From UBA668 sp046076025 (GTDB lineage: Bacteria > Actinomycetota > Acidimicrobiia > Acidimicrobiales > Ilumatobacteraceae), in NCBI GenBank assembly GCA_046076025.1, contig JBJTRF010000214.1, positions 1-5,908 of the forward strand: DNA of 5,908 nt, written 5' to 3'. The notes under the pieces were generated by a model. The model was not told the DNA's origin, ran no database searches, and worked only from the letters and a program-made list of their open reading frames with translations. Of this stretch, positions 1 to 5,295 are shown in pieces. Numbering within the stretch: the first letter of the stretch is position 1; each line of letters starts with the position of its first letter. Made by a program: the position numbers and the translations under genes.

Positions 1-222
1 ACGAGCGCCGTTCCCGCCGAGTCGAGGGTCGAGGTGCAGGGCACCGCCGACCTGACGATGAGCTTCTGCGGCGGCCTGGCCGCCTTCTCGTCGGGCTTCA
101 TCAAGCAGGCGTGGGGCTATCACCTGCTGGCCGATGCGTCGACCGTGGCGGCGGGACTGCTGCTCGTGCTTGCCTACGTGCACCTGCTGCGCAGTAGGCC
201 CGCCACGGCCATCGCCGCCTGA
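1..222 (+). CDS. MFS transporter, C-terminal fragment (5' end outside window)
   Basis: The frame is open from base 1 to a TGA at 220-222 and gives the last 73 residues of a membrane protein. The segment AVPAESRVEVQGTADLTM (residues 3-20) resembles the loop before the penultimate helices of major facilitator superfamily drug/solute exporters, where a VPAE-R-EVQG-D motif is common. Two hydrophobic stretches (about 17-34 and 43-63) would be the last two of the usual 12 helices, followed by a short Ser-Arg-Pro-rich cytoplasmic tail. The protein would act in the inner membrane as a proton-coupled transporter, but the substrate cannot be told from this end. A GTG at base 34 is internal to the domain and not a real start. 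The gene converges on the rhomboid-like gene, with 28 bp between the stop codons. Family assignment is fairly secure; everything about specificity is unknown. Confidence 0.75.
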   Translation, partial: TSAVPAESRVEVQGTADLTMSFCGGLAAFSSGFIKQAWGYHLLADASTVAAGLLLVLAYVHLLRSRPATAIAA

Positions 223-250
223 CGCGGCCGCTGCGCGGCGACGCCGCCGG

Positions 251-1114
251 TCAGCGCGATCGGAGCTTCTTGCTGAGCTCGTTGAGGCGCGCCTTCTCGG
301 TGCGCGACAGCGAGTCGAGGCCGCTCGCACTCGTCTTGTCGAGCAGCGAGTCGAGTTCGGCCTGCTCGGCAGGCGAGAGGCCCTGTGTCGGCTGCTCCCA
401 CGGGCCCTGCACCACGGCCTGCCCGCGAGACCGCTTCGCCGATGAGCGCTTCTTCCGCTTCCGGCCGCCGCCGCTGCTGGACGAGCCGAGCTGCGGGATG
501 AAGGCATAGGCGTCAAGCAGTCCGTATCGACGCGACAGGAGTGCGGCGGTGGCGAGCGACGCGATGAGCACCAGCAGCCCGCCGCCCTGGCGCCTGCCGA
601 CCAGCGAGAGCACCTCGATGCCGACGATCACGAGGGCGAAGACCCATGCCGGCACCGCGCCCCAGAACCTGACCTCGGGGAACTGGGCGCAGAAGATGCA
701 GAACACCGCAATCTCGACGGGTCGGATGCCGGCCATCTCGATGCCAGCGACGGCGGCGACGATGCCGGGGATGAGGGCCAGCATGACGAGGAGCGTGGCG
801 TAGCGGCGGCGGCCCACCATGCGCTCGAGTTCGCGCCCGAAGTACCACAGCATCGCCAGCAGCAGCACGGTCCAGAAGTCGGGGGCGTTGGCGATCGGCC
901 ACGTGACGAGGCGCCACACCTGCCCGCCGGTGATGTCGCCCGGATACAGCACCAGCGGCACCAGCAGCGACGGGCTGACCGCCCACACGAACATCGACAG
1001 CACGCACAGCAGCGGCACGAGCACCGAGGTGGTGACGTCGAGGCCGCCGATCCGGAACCAGGGGTCGTCCTCGTCGCGCCGACCGGGGAAGGAGAGTGAG
1101 AACCGCCCGGCCAT
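251..1114 (-). CDS. Rhomboid-fold membrane protein, probable pseudoprotease, with DUF6576-like C-terminal tail
   Basis: This is a 287-residue protein with about six hydrophobic segments (roughly 28-48, 80-94, 106-124, 130-146, 153-172, 178-194), matching the rhomboid core. The signature GGQVWRLVTWPI (63-74) and the GRELE-GRRRY segment (93-105) are typical of the L1 loop and helix 2-3 region. The rhomboid catalytic Ser of GxSG is not present: the equivalent of helix 4 reads AGIRPVEIAVF (128-138). No His occurs in the last helix (178-194), and the helix-2 His/Asn pair is also missing. Proteolysis is therefore unlikely, and a binding or membrane-protein-handling role, as in other inactive rhomboids, is an inference. 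A Ser/Gly and Lys/Arg-rich linker (211-231) leads to a conserved-looking tail (about 247-285; LDSLLDKTSASGLDSLSRTE) resembling DUF6576, found on other prokaryotic rhomboid-like proteins. The ATG has no Shine-Dalgarno; a TAACGT box lies 8 nt upstream. It is divergent from uvrC. Confidence 0.8.
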   Translation of the reverse strand: MAGRFSLSFPGRRDEDDPWFRIGGLDVTTSVLVPLLCVLSMFVWAVSPSLLVPLVLYPGDITGGQVWRLVTWPIANAPDFWTVLLLAMLWYFGRELERMVGRRRYATLLVMLALIPGIVAAVAGIEMAGIRPVEIAVFCIFCAQFPEVRFWGAVPAWVFALVIVGIEVLSLVGRRQGGGLLVLIASLATAALLSRRYGLLDAYAFIPQLGSSSSGGGRKRKKRSSAKRSRGQAVVQGPWEQPTQGLSPAEQAELDSLLDKTSASGLDSLSRTEKARLNELSKKLRSR

Positions 1115-1122
1115 CGGCCGCC

Positions 1123-1128
1123 ACGTTA
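1123..1128 (-). promoter_or_regulatory. Putative -10 box of the rhomboid-like gene (leaderless start)
   Basis: On the minus strand the hexamer TAACGT ends 8 nt before the ATG at 1114. It fits the TANNNT sigma-A-type -10 consensus and would place transcription initiation at or next to the start codon. No good -35 hexamer is visible 16-18 nt further up. No Shine-Dalgarno is present, which agrees with a leaderless transcript. Confidence 0.5.
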
Positions 1129-1139
1129 CCCGTCACGGG
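1129..1139. promoter_or_regulatory. Short palindrome abutting the rhomboid-gene -10 box
   Basis: CCCGT-C-ACGGG is a perfect dyad of two 5-bp arms around one base. It lies in the spacer between the divergent rhomboid-like gene and uvrC, directly upstream of the minus-strand TAACGT box. The position suits an operator, but short GC-rich dyads are frequent in such DNA, so this is a weak call. It does not resemble an SOS (LexA) box. Confidence 0.25.
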
Positions 1140-1197
1140 ACAGTGGCTCCCGTCGTGCGCCGAGTCGCACCACCTGCACTGTTGGCAGGCACCGCCA

Positions 1198-1203
1198 TAG
1201 GCT
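1198..1203 (+). promoter_or_regulatory. Putative -10 box of uvrC
   Basis: TAGGCT ends 9 nt before the uvrC ATG at 1213 and fits TANNNT. No Shine-Dalgarno lies between it and the start, so the mRNA would be leaderless or have a leader of a few bases. A TTGGCA (1182-1187) resembles a -35 element but is only 10 nt from this box, too close to pair with it. Confidence 0.4.
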
Positions 1204-1212
1204 CGCGGCACC

Positions 1213-3180
1213 ATGGTCGAGCGACCGCCTGCGGGCACGATTCCCGATGCGCCGGGTTCCTATCAGTTCAGGGACCGCGACGGCAGGGTGATCTACGTGG
1301 GCAAGGCGTCCAGCCTGCGCCAGCGCCTGTCGAGTTACTTCCAGGACGCGCGCCACCTGCATCCGCGCACTGCGCAGATGGTGGCCACCGCCATCTCGGT
1401 GGAGTGGATCGAGGTGCGCAACGAGGTCGAGGCGCTGATGCTCGAGTACAGCCTCATCAAGGAGCACCGTCCGCGGTTCAACGTGCGACTGCGCGACGAC
1501 AAGAGCTATCCGTTCCTCGCCGTCACGCTCGACGAGCAGTTCCCGCGGGCGATGGTGATGCGCGGTCGCAAGCGCAAGGGCACCCGCTACTTCGGTCCGT
1601 ACGCGCATGCCTACGCCATCCGCGACACCCTCGACCTGCTGCTGCGCAGTTTCCCCGTTCGCACGTGCAGCCAGGGGAAGTTCAACGAGCACCAGCGCCT
1701 GCGACGGCCGTGCCTGCTGTTCCACATCGAGAAGTGCGCCGGTCCCTGCGTCGGCGAGATCGACGAAGAGCGCTATCGGGCGCTGGTGGGCGAACTGTGC
1801 GAGTTCCTCGACGGCGACACTGACGAGATCGTCGGGCGACTCGAGGCCGAGATGGCCGAGGCATCGTCGGCGCTCGAGTACGAGCGGGCAGCACGCGTGC
1901 GCGACCGACTGCTCGCCGTGCGCAAGGCGATCGAGAAGCAGCAGATGGTTGCCGAGCGCAGCGAGGACCTCGACGTCGTGGGCGTGGCCGACGACGAACT
2001 CGAGGCGGCAGTGCAGGTGTTCTTCGTGCGCAAGGGCCGCGTGGTCGGACGCCGCGGCTTCGTGCTCGACAAGGTCGAGGCGCTCACCCCGGGAGGGCTT
2101 GTCGACCGGATCCTCGAGTCGCTGTACGGCGACGACCCGCCGCTCGGCATCCCGAAACAGGTGCTGGTGCCGTGCGAGCCTGACTCGACGGCGACGTACG
2201 AGGAGTGGCTCTCGGCCCTTCGGGGCAGCAGGGTGCAGGTACGCGTGCCGCAACGGGGCGACAAGCGCTCGCTGCACGAGACGGTTACCCGCAATGCGAC
2301 CGAGGAGTTCGTCCGGCATCGCCTCCGCCGGGCGAGCGACCACAACGCCCGCAGCCGCGCCCTTACCGAGCTGCAGGACCTGCTCGGTCTGCCGGAGGCG
2401 CCCCTGCGAATCGAGTGCTACGACATGGCGCACCTGCAGGGCACCGACTACGTCGGCAGCATGGTGGTACTCGAGGACGGCCTGCCGAACCCCCGCGAGT
2501 ATCGGCGATTCAAGGTGCGCACGGTCGACGGCAACGACGACTACGCGGCGATGGAGGAGGTGCTCACGAGACGCCTGCAGGCATACCTCGACGAGCGCGA
2601 CGCGCCACTCGACAGCGAGCTCGAGTCAGCGGTCGATCCCGGCGATGCATTGCCGTCGTCGTCGTCATCGTCGTCGTCGTCGACGCTGTCGGCGGGGAAG
2701 CGGCCGGCCGCACGGCGGCGCAAGTTCGCCTACCCGCCGCAGCTGCTGCTCGTCGACGGGGGAAAGGGGCAGCTGGCAGTTGCCGAGCGCGTCGTGGCGG
2801 CGCTCGGCCTGGCCGACGAGATCCCGGTGGCGTCGCTGGCCAAGCGCTTCGAGGAGGTGTTCGTGCCGGGACGGTCGACGTCGGTCGAGGTGCCCCGTGG
2901 CAGCGACGCCCTGTTCATGCTGCAGCGCATCCGAGACGAGGCCCACCGCTTCGCCAACAGGTTCCACCGCGAGCTCCGCGGCAAGCGGATGACCTCGAGC
3001 TCGCTCGACGGCATCCCAGGTCTGGGAGAGGCGCGTCGCCAGAAACTGGTGAAGGCGCTCGGCGGCGTGAACGCGGTGAAGCGGGCGTCGCTCGACGACC
3101 TGCGCGCCCTGTCGTTCCTGCCCGACGACGTCGCCGAGGCCGTGCACGCCAAGTTCCATCCGCCGCCCGCCGACGGCTGA
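1213..3180 (+). CDS. uvrC: Excinuclease ABC subunit C (UvrC)
   Basis: This is the dual-incision nuclease of nucleotide excision repair; it is recruited by UvrB at a lesion and cuts the damaged strand on both sides. The 655 residues match the family, slightly long because of a linker. The N-terminal GIY-YIG domain (about 12-90) has PGSYQF, VIYVGKA (Tyr28), Arg38, Glu78 and Asn90, the set needed for 3' incision. Four cysteines (152, 167, 175, 179) have the spacing of the reported UvrC [4Fe-4S] ligands. The UVR motif that binds UvrB is at about 205-244. The RNase H-like 5'-incision domain has ECYDMAH (Asp404), DDYAAM (Asp443), LLLVDGGKGQL (Asp515) and RDEAH (His578), so all four catalytic positions are kept. 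Tandem helix-hairpin-helix motifs occupy about 598-648. Between the second and third catalytic Asp is a low-complexity insert of about 40 residues (460-505) with nine serines in a row. The ATG was chosen because the GIY-YIG domain starts about a dozen residues later, as in homologues. Confidence 0.98.
   Translation: MVERPPAGTIPDAPGSYQFRDRDGRVIYVGKASSLRQRLSSYFQDARHLHPRTAQMVATAISVEWIEVRNEVEALMLEYSLIKEHRPRFNVRLRDDKSYPFLAVTLDEQFPRAMVMRGRKRKGTRYFGPYAHAYAIRDTLDLLLRSFPVRTCSQGKFNEHQRLRRPCLLFHIEKCAGPCVGEIDEERYRALVGELCEFLDGDTDEIVGRLEAEMAEASSALEYERAARVRDRLLAVRKAIEKQQMVAERSEDLDVVGVADDELEAAVQVFFVRKGRVVGRRGFVLDKVEALTPGGLVDRILESLYGDDPPLGIPKQVLVPCEPDSTATYEEWLSALRGSRVQVRVPQRGDKRSLHETVTRNATEEFVRHRLRRASDHNARSRALTELQDLLGLPEAPLRIECYDMAHLQGTDYVGSMVVLEDGLPNPREYRRFKVRTVDGNDDYAAMEEVLTRRLQAYLDERDAPLDSELESAVDPGDALPSSSSSSSSSTLSAGKRPAARRRKFAYPPQLLLVDGGKGQLAVAERVVAALGLADEIPVASLAKRFEEVFVPGRSTSVEVPRGSDALFMLQRIRDEAHRFANRFHRELRGKRMTSSSLDGIPGLGEARRQKLVKALGGVNAVKRASLDDLRALSFLPDDVAEAVHAKFHPPPADG
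2656..2682 (+). repeat. (TCG)n microsatellite encoding nine serines inside uvrC
   Basis: Nine consecutive serine codons, three TCG, one TCA, then five TCG, encode residues 482-490 of UvrC. They lie in the linker between the second and third catalytic aspartates of the RNase H-like domain. Slippage would add or remove whole serines without breaking the frame. The other frames of this tract give poly-Val or poly-Asp-like shadows. Confidence 0.9.
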
Positions 3181-3192
3181 GTGTCACCGGAA

Positions 3193-3222
3193 CTGCCGCA
3201 CGCGTCAGGACACGTGCGGCAG
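3193..3222. terminator. Perfect 10-bp inverted repeat at the uvrC/LLM convergent junction; possible bidirectional terminator
   Basis: CTGCCGCACG (3193-3202) is matched exactly by CGTGCGGCAG (3213-3222) around a 10-nt loop. It begins 12 nt after the uvrC stop. On the minus strand one arm encodes the last LPHV residues of the LLM protein, and the LLM stop codon lies in the loop. There is no T-tract on either side, so it is not a canonical intrinsic terminator. U-tract-less hairpins are often proposed as terminators or mRNA-end stabilisers in high-G+C actinobacteria. Confidence 0.55.
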
Positions 3223-4110
3223 CACCTCGGTACGCAGCCGCTCGAGCACGTCCATGCGCTCGGCCTGCGTCGATCCGAGGTTGAAGTCGGGGATCGCGAA
3301 CTCGTCGACGCCCTGGTCGGCGTAGCGCTGCAGCGTCTCGACGAGTGCTCCCGCCGACCCGACGAGGCTGCGACCGGCAACCGGCTGCTCGCCGGCGGGG
3401 CCGCCGTCGAGGAACACGAGGGCCTGCACCGAGCGGCGCAGCGTCGACGGATCGCGGCCCTCGCGCTCGCATGCCGCGAGGAAGGCATCGGTGCGGGTGC
3501 GCACTTGGTCGGGGTCGCCCCACGTGTTCCACTCGTCGGCCCAGCGGGCCGTGAGCCGCAGCATCCGCGGACTGCCCGTACCGACGAGCACCGGCAGCCG
3601 GCCGCCGACAGGCCGCGGCGCAAGCGGTGCCTCTGCCAGCGAGAACGCGCTGCCCTCGAACCGGACTGCATCGCCGTCGCCGGCGCGCAGCAGTCGCTGT
3701 ACCACCTCGATCGCCTCGGCGAAGCGGTCGACTCGCTGACGGGGAGCGGGCAGGTCGAAGCCGTAGGCGACGTGCTCGTTCTCCTGCCACCCGGCGCCGA
3801 GGCCGAGGACCGCCCGTCCGCCTGACACATGGTCGGCGGTCACGGCGCGCTTGGCGAGCACGACCGGATGGTGGATCGTCACGGGCGACACCATCGACAC
3901 CAGTCGCACACGGGGCACGAGCGCGCCAACGGCGGTGAGGATGGTCCAGCACTCGTGGGCGTCGCCCGGGTCGGCGACCCCGCCGATCCGGAACGGCATC
4001 AGGTGGTCGGCGTACCAGAATCCGTCGAGGCCGGAGTGCTCGGCCCACTGGGCGAGTGCCAGCGTCTCGTCCCACGAGCGCCCGTTCGACGGCCAGAGCG
4101 AGAACCTCAC
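3205..4110 (-). CDS. LLM class, probably F420-dependent, oxidoreductase
   Basis: This is a 301-residue member of the bacterial luciferase-like superfamily, a TIM-barrel flavin/F420 enzyme fold. Family features in order: RFSLWPSNGRSW (2-13), the AEHSGLDGFWYADHLMP segment (23-39) with Asp35-His36, the TIHHPVVLAKRAVTADHVSGGR core (78-99), the GLGAGWQENEH-AYGFDLP signature (103-121), and the PVLVGTGSPRMLRLTARWADEWN strand-helix (173-195), where the Gly-rich turn would bind the cofactor phosphate. It looks closest to the actinobacterial F420-dependent group rather than FMN monooxygenases, but the cofactor cannot be proved from sequence, and the substrate is unknown. The start is a GTG that overlaps the cupin stop in a GTGA, with no Shine-Dalgarno, so translation is probably coupled to the upstream cupin gene. 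The frame is open further upstream to about 4554, but that stretch is antisense-free filler over the cupin gene with no family match. It converges on uvrC with 24 bp between stop codons. Confidence 0.88.
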   Translation of the reverse strand: MRFSLWPSNGRSWDETLALAQWAEHSGLDGFWYADHLMPFRIGGVADPGDAHECWTILTAVGALVPRVRLVSMVSPVTIHHPVVLAKRAVTADHVSGGRAVLGLGAGWQENEHVAYGFDLPAPRQRVDRFAEAIEVVQRLLRAGDGDAVRFEGSAFSLAEAPLAPRPVGGRLPVLVGTGSPRMLRLTARWADEWNTWGDPDQVRTRTDAFLAACEREGRDPSTLRRSVQALVFLDGGPAGEQPVAGRSLVGSAGALVETLQRYADQGVDEFAIPDFNLGSTQAERMDVLERLRTEVLPHVS

Positions 4111-4469
4111 TGCGGCTCGCGGTACACGGTGAACACCTTGCGCAGCGTCTCGTGCACTGTCCAGACACCCTTCCAGCCGACAGAGAAGATGCAGCTCGAG
4201 CCGGCGGTGAGCTCGACGGGCTCGCCGCCGTCTTCGTGCACCGTCATCCGCCCCTTCAGCACGTAGATCACCTCGCCGCGGGTGGTGAACTCCCAGCGCG
4301 AGGCGCCCGGCTCGCACTCCCACGTGCCGGCCGTGACGGTGGGGTTGTCGAGGAACACCTTGGCCCGGGTGAGGATCTCGCCCGTCAGCGGCTCTGCTGA
4401 CGGCTGGCCGAGTGGCTTCTCGGCGAGGTCGGCGGCGGGAATCTCGAGTGCTCGGAAGCTGATGGTCAT
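4107..4469 (-). CDS. Cupin_3 (DUF861)-type single-domain cupin protein
   Basis: This is a 120-residue protein whose second two thirds form one cupin barrel. The run GTWECEPGASRWEF (48-61), GEVIYVLKGRMTV (65-77), the turn before LTAGSSCIFSVGWKG (87-101) and VWTVHETLRKVFTVY (102-116) follow the Cupin_3 pattern, the domain also found in (S)-ureidoglycine aminohydrolase. The standard His-X-His of cupin motif 1 is Arg58-Trp-Glu60, with Glu66 retained, and motif 2 has Trp103 where many cupins have a metal-binding His, so a classical metal site is not apparent. The usual Asp after the second-motif Gly (GD) is Ser91. Function is unknown; a binding or small-molecule-handling role beside the coupled LLM enzyme is an inference. 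The ATG is chosen because a TAGTCT box lies 6 nt upstream. It is the first gene of a two-gene operon and is divergent from the methyltransferase. Confidence 0.85.
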   Translation of the reverse strand: MTISFRALEIPAADLAEKPLGQPSAEPLTGEILTRAKVFLDNPTVTAGTWECEPGASRWEFTTRGEVIYVLKGRMTVHEDGGEPVELTAGSSCIFSVGWKGVWTVHETLRKVFTVYREPQ

Positions 4470-4475
4470 GGCGGG

Positions 4476-4481
4476 AGACTA
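4476..4481 (-). promoter_or_regulatory. Putative -10 box of the cupin-LLM operon
   Basis: On the minus strand TAGTCT ends 6 nt before the cupin ATG at 4469 and fits TANNNT. This is the spacing expected if transcription starts at the A of the ATG. No Shine-Dalgarno and no clear -35 element are seen. Confidence 0.5.
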
Positions 4482-4506
4482 CGGACCCCTGCGGCTGCCG
4501 GGCGAA

Positions 4507-4520
4507 CCGCCGTCCGGCGG
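4507..4520. promoter_or_regulatory. 14-bp dyad between the divergent cupin and methyltransferase promoters; candidate operator
   Basis: CCGCCG-TC-CGGCGG is a perfect inverted repeat with a 2-bp centre. It ends 11 nt before the methyltransferase -10 box, overlapping its -35 region, and starts 25 nt upstream of the cupin -10 box. It could bind a dimeric regulator acting on both promoters, or form a small hairpin (5-bp stem, 4-nt loop). The GC-only composition makes chance occurrence quite possible. Confidence 0.35.
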
Positions 4521-4531
4521 CAACGCCCACG

Positions 4532-4537
4532 TACGCT
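4532..4537 (+). promoter_or_regulatory. Putative -10 box of the methyltransferase gene
   Basis: TACGCT ends 7 nt before the ATG at 4545 and fits TANNNT with leaderless spacing. No Shine-Dalgarno precedes the start, and no TTG-type -35 element is seen at the expected distance. Confidence 0.5.
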
Positions 4538-4544
4538 CGGTGGC

Positions 4545-5276
4545 ATGGCCGCACCGCCGACGGATGGCAACCCGTGGGAACACCACGCTGGCTGGTGGAT
4601 CGACGGGTTCACCGATGGCGCCGACCCCGAGTACGAGGAGCAGATCCTCCCGATGGCGGCGCGCGAGCTGGCCGGTGCCCGCTCGGTGCTTGATGTGGGA
4701 TGCGGCGACGGGCAGGTCAGCCGGCTCGCCGCACGGCTCGGCGCATCCGTCGTGGGCATCGATCCCACCTGGAACTGCGTGAGGGTTGCCGCCGAGCGAG
4801 GCAGCAGCGTCGCCCAGGCGGGTGCCGCCGCGCTGCCCTTCGGGAACGGCGCCTTCGATGCCGTGGTCGCCTGCCTCGTGTTCGAGCACATCCGCGACGT
4901 CGACACGGCGATCGCTGAGGTGGCCCGGGTGCTCGTGCCCGACGGACGGTTCTGCTTCTTCCTCAACCACCCGCTGCTGCAGACGCCGGGCAGCGGCTGG
5001 ATCGACGACCAGGTGCTCGATCCGCCCGAGCAGTACTGGCGCATCGGGCCGTACCTCGTCGAGGACGAGACGCTCGAGGAGGTCGAGAAGGACGTGTTCA
5101 TTCCCTTCGTCCACCGGCCCCTCAGCCGCTACGTGAACGCGCTCGCCGCACAGGGCCTGCTCGTCGAGCGGATGGACGAGCCGTCACCTCCGGCCGGGTT
5201 CCTCGCGCGGGCCGAGGAGTACGCGGCGGCGAGCACGGTGCCGCGGCTGCTGTACCTCCGCGCCCGCAAGCGCTGA
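4545..5276 (+). CDS. Class I SAM-dependent methyltransferase
   Basis: This is a 243-residue cytoplasmic protein with the Rossmann-like Methyltransf_11 core. Motif I VLDVGCGDG (48-56) forms the SAM-binding Gly-rich loop; GIDP (71-74) carries the acidic residue (Asp73) that contacts the SAM ribose; ALPFGNGAFDAVVAC (96-110) and the LVFEHI helix (111-116) are motifs II-III of the ubiE/SmtA-like group; EVARVLVPDGRFCFFLNHP (125-143) is the following helix and strand. The C-terminal part (about 150-225), rich in acidic and aromatic residues, is probably the substrate-recognition lid, and FLNHPLLQTPGSGW is likely subfamily-specific. The substrate is unknown. The N-terminus includes a Trp-rich segment (NPWEHHAGWWIDGF, 9-22) before the core, supporting this ATG. 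It lies 19 nt upstream of rapZ on the same strand and is divergent from the cupin gene. It could be partly co-transcribed with rapZ, although rapZ seems to have its own -10 box. Confidence 0.9.
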   Translation: MAAPPTDGNPWEHHAGWWIDGFTDGADPEYEEQILPMAARELAGARSVLDVGCGDGQVSRLAARLGASVVGIDPTWNCVRVAAERGSSVAQAGAAALPFGNGAFDAVVACLVFEHIRDVDTAIAEVARVLVPDGRFCFFLNHPLLQTPGSGWIDDQVLDPPEQYWRIGPYLVEDETLEEVEKDVFIPFVHRPLSRYVNALAAQGLLVERMDEPSPPAGFLARAEEYAAASTVPRLLYLRARKR

Positions 5277-5282
5277 CCGTCG

Positions 5283-5288
5283 TACGAT
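5283..5288 (+). promoter_or_regulatory. Putative -10 box of rapZ
   Basis: TACGAT ends 7 nt before the rapZ ATG at 5296, in the 19-nt gap after the methyltransferase stop. It fits TANNNT and gives leaderless spacing. No Shine-Dalgarno is present, so rapZ may be transcribed from its own promoter in addition to read-through. Confidence 0.5.
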
Positions 5289-5295
5289 CGCGCCG

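Noticed and set aside
227..239. GCCGC-TGC-GCGGC hairpin between the convergent MFS and rhomboid-like stops, as a terminator
   Set aside because: The stem is only 5 bp with a 3-nt loop and no T-tract; such GC-only dyads are common in this DNA.
1182..1187. TTGGCA as the -35 element of uvrC
   Set aside because: Only 10 nt separate it from the TAGGCT box, and no TANNNT box lies at 16-18 nt from it.
1115..1212. SOS (LexA) box in front of uvrC
   Set aside because: No sequence near the actinobacterial CGAAC-N4-GTTYG consensus is present in the spacer.
1126..2433. 435-codon open frame on the minus strand opposite uvrC
   Set aside because: It lies entirely antisense to a secure uvrC, and its composition (Arg, Ala, His, Leu runs with no domain) is typical of a shadow frame in high-G+C DNA.
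2541..2723. Poly-Asp small protein on the minus strand at the uvrC microsatellite
   Set aside because: It is the reverse reading of the TCG repeat inside uvrC, with no start signal or recognisable domain.
4111..4554. N-terminal extension of the LLM reading frame up to 4554, a possible cupin-LLM fusion
   Set aside because: The upstream part is Arg-rich with no family similarity and lies over the cupin gene in another frame. LLM homology starts at the GTG at 4110.
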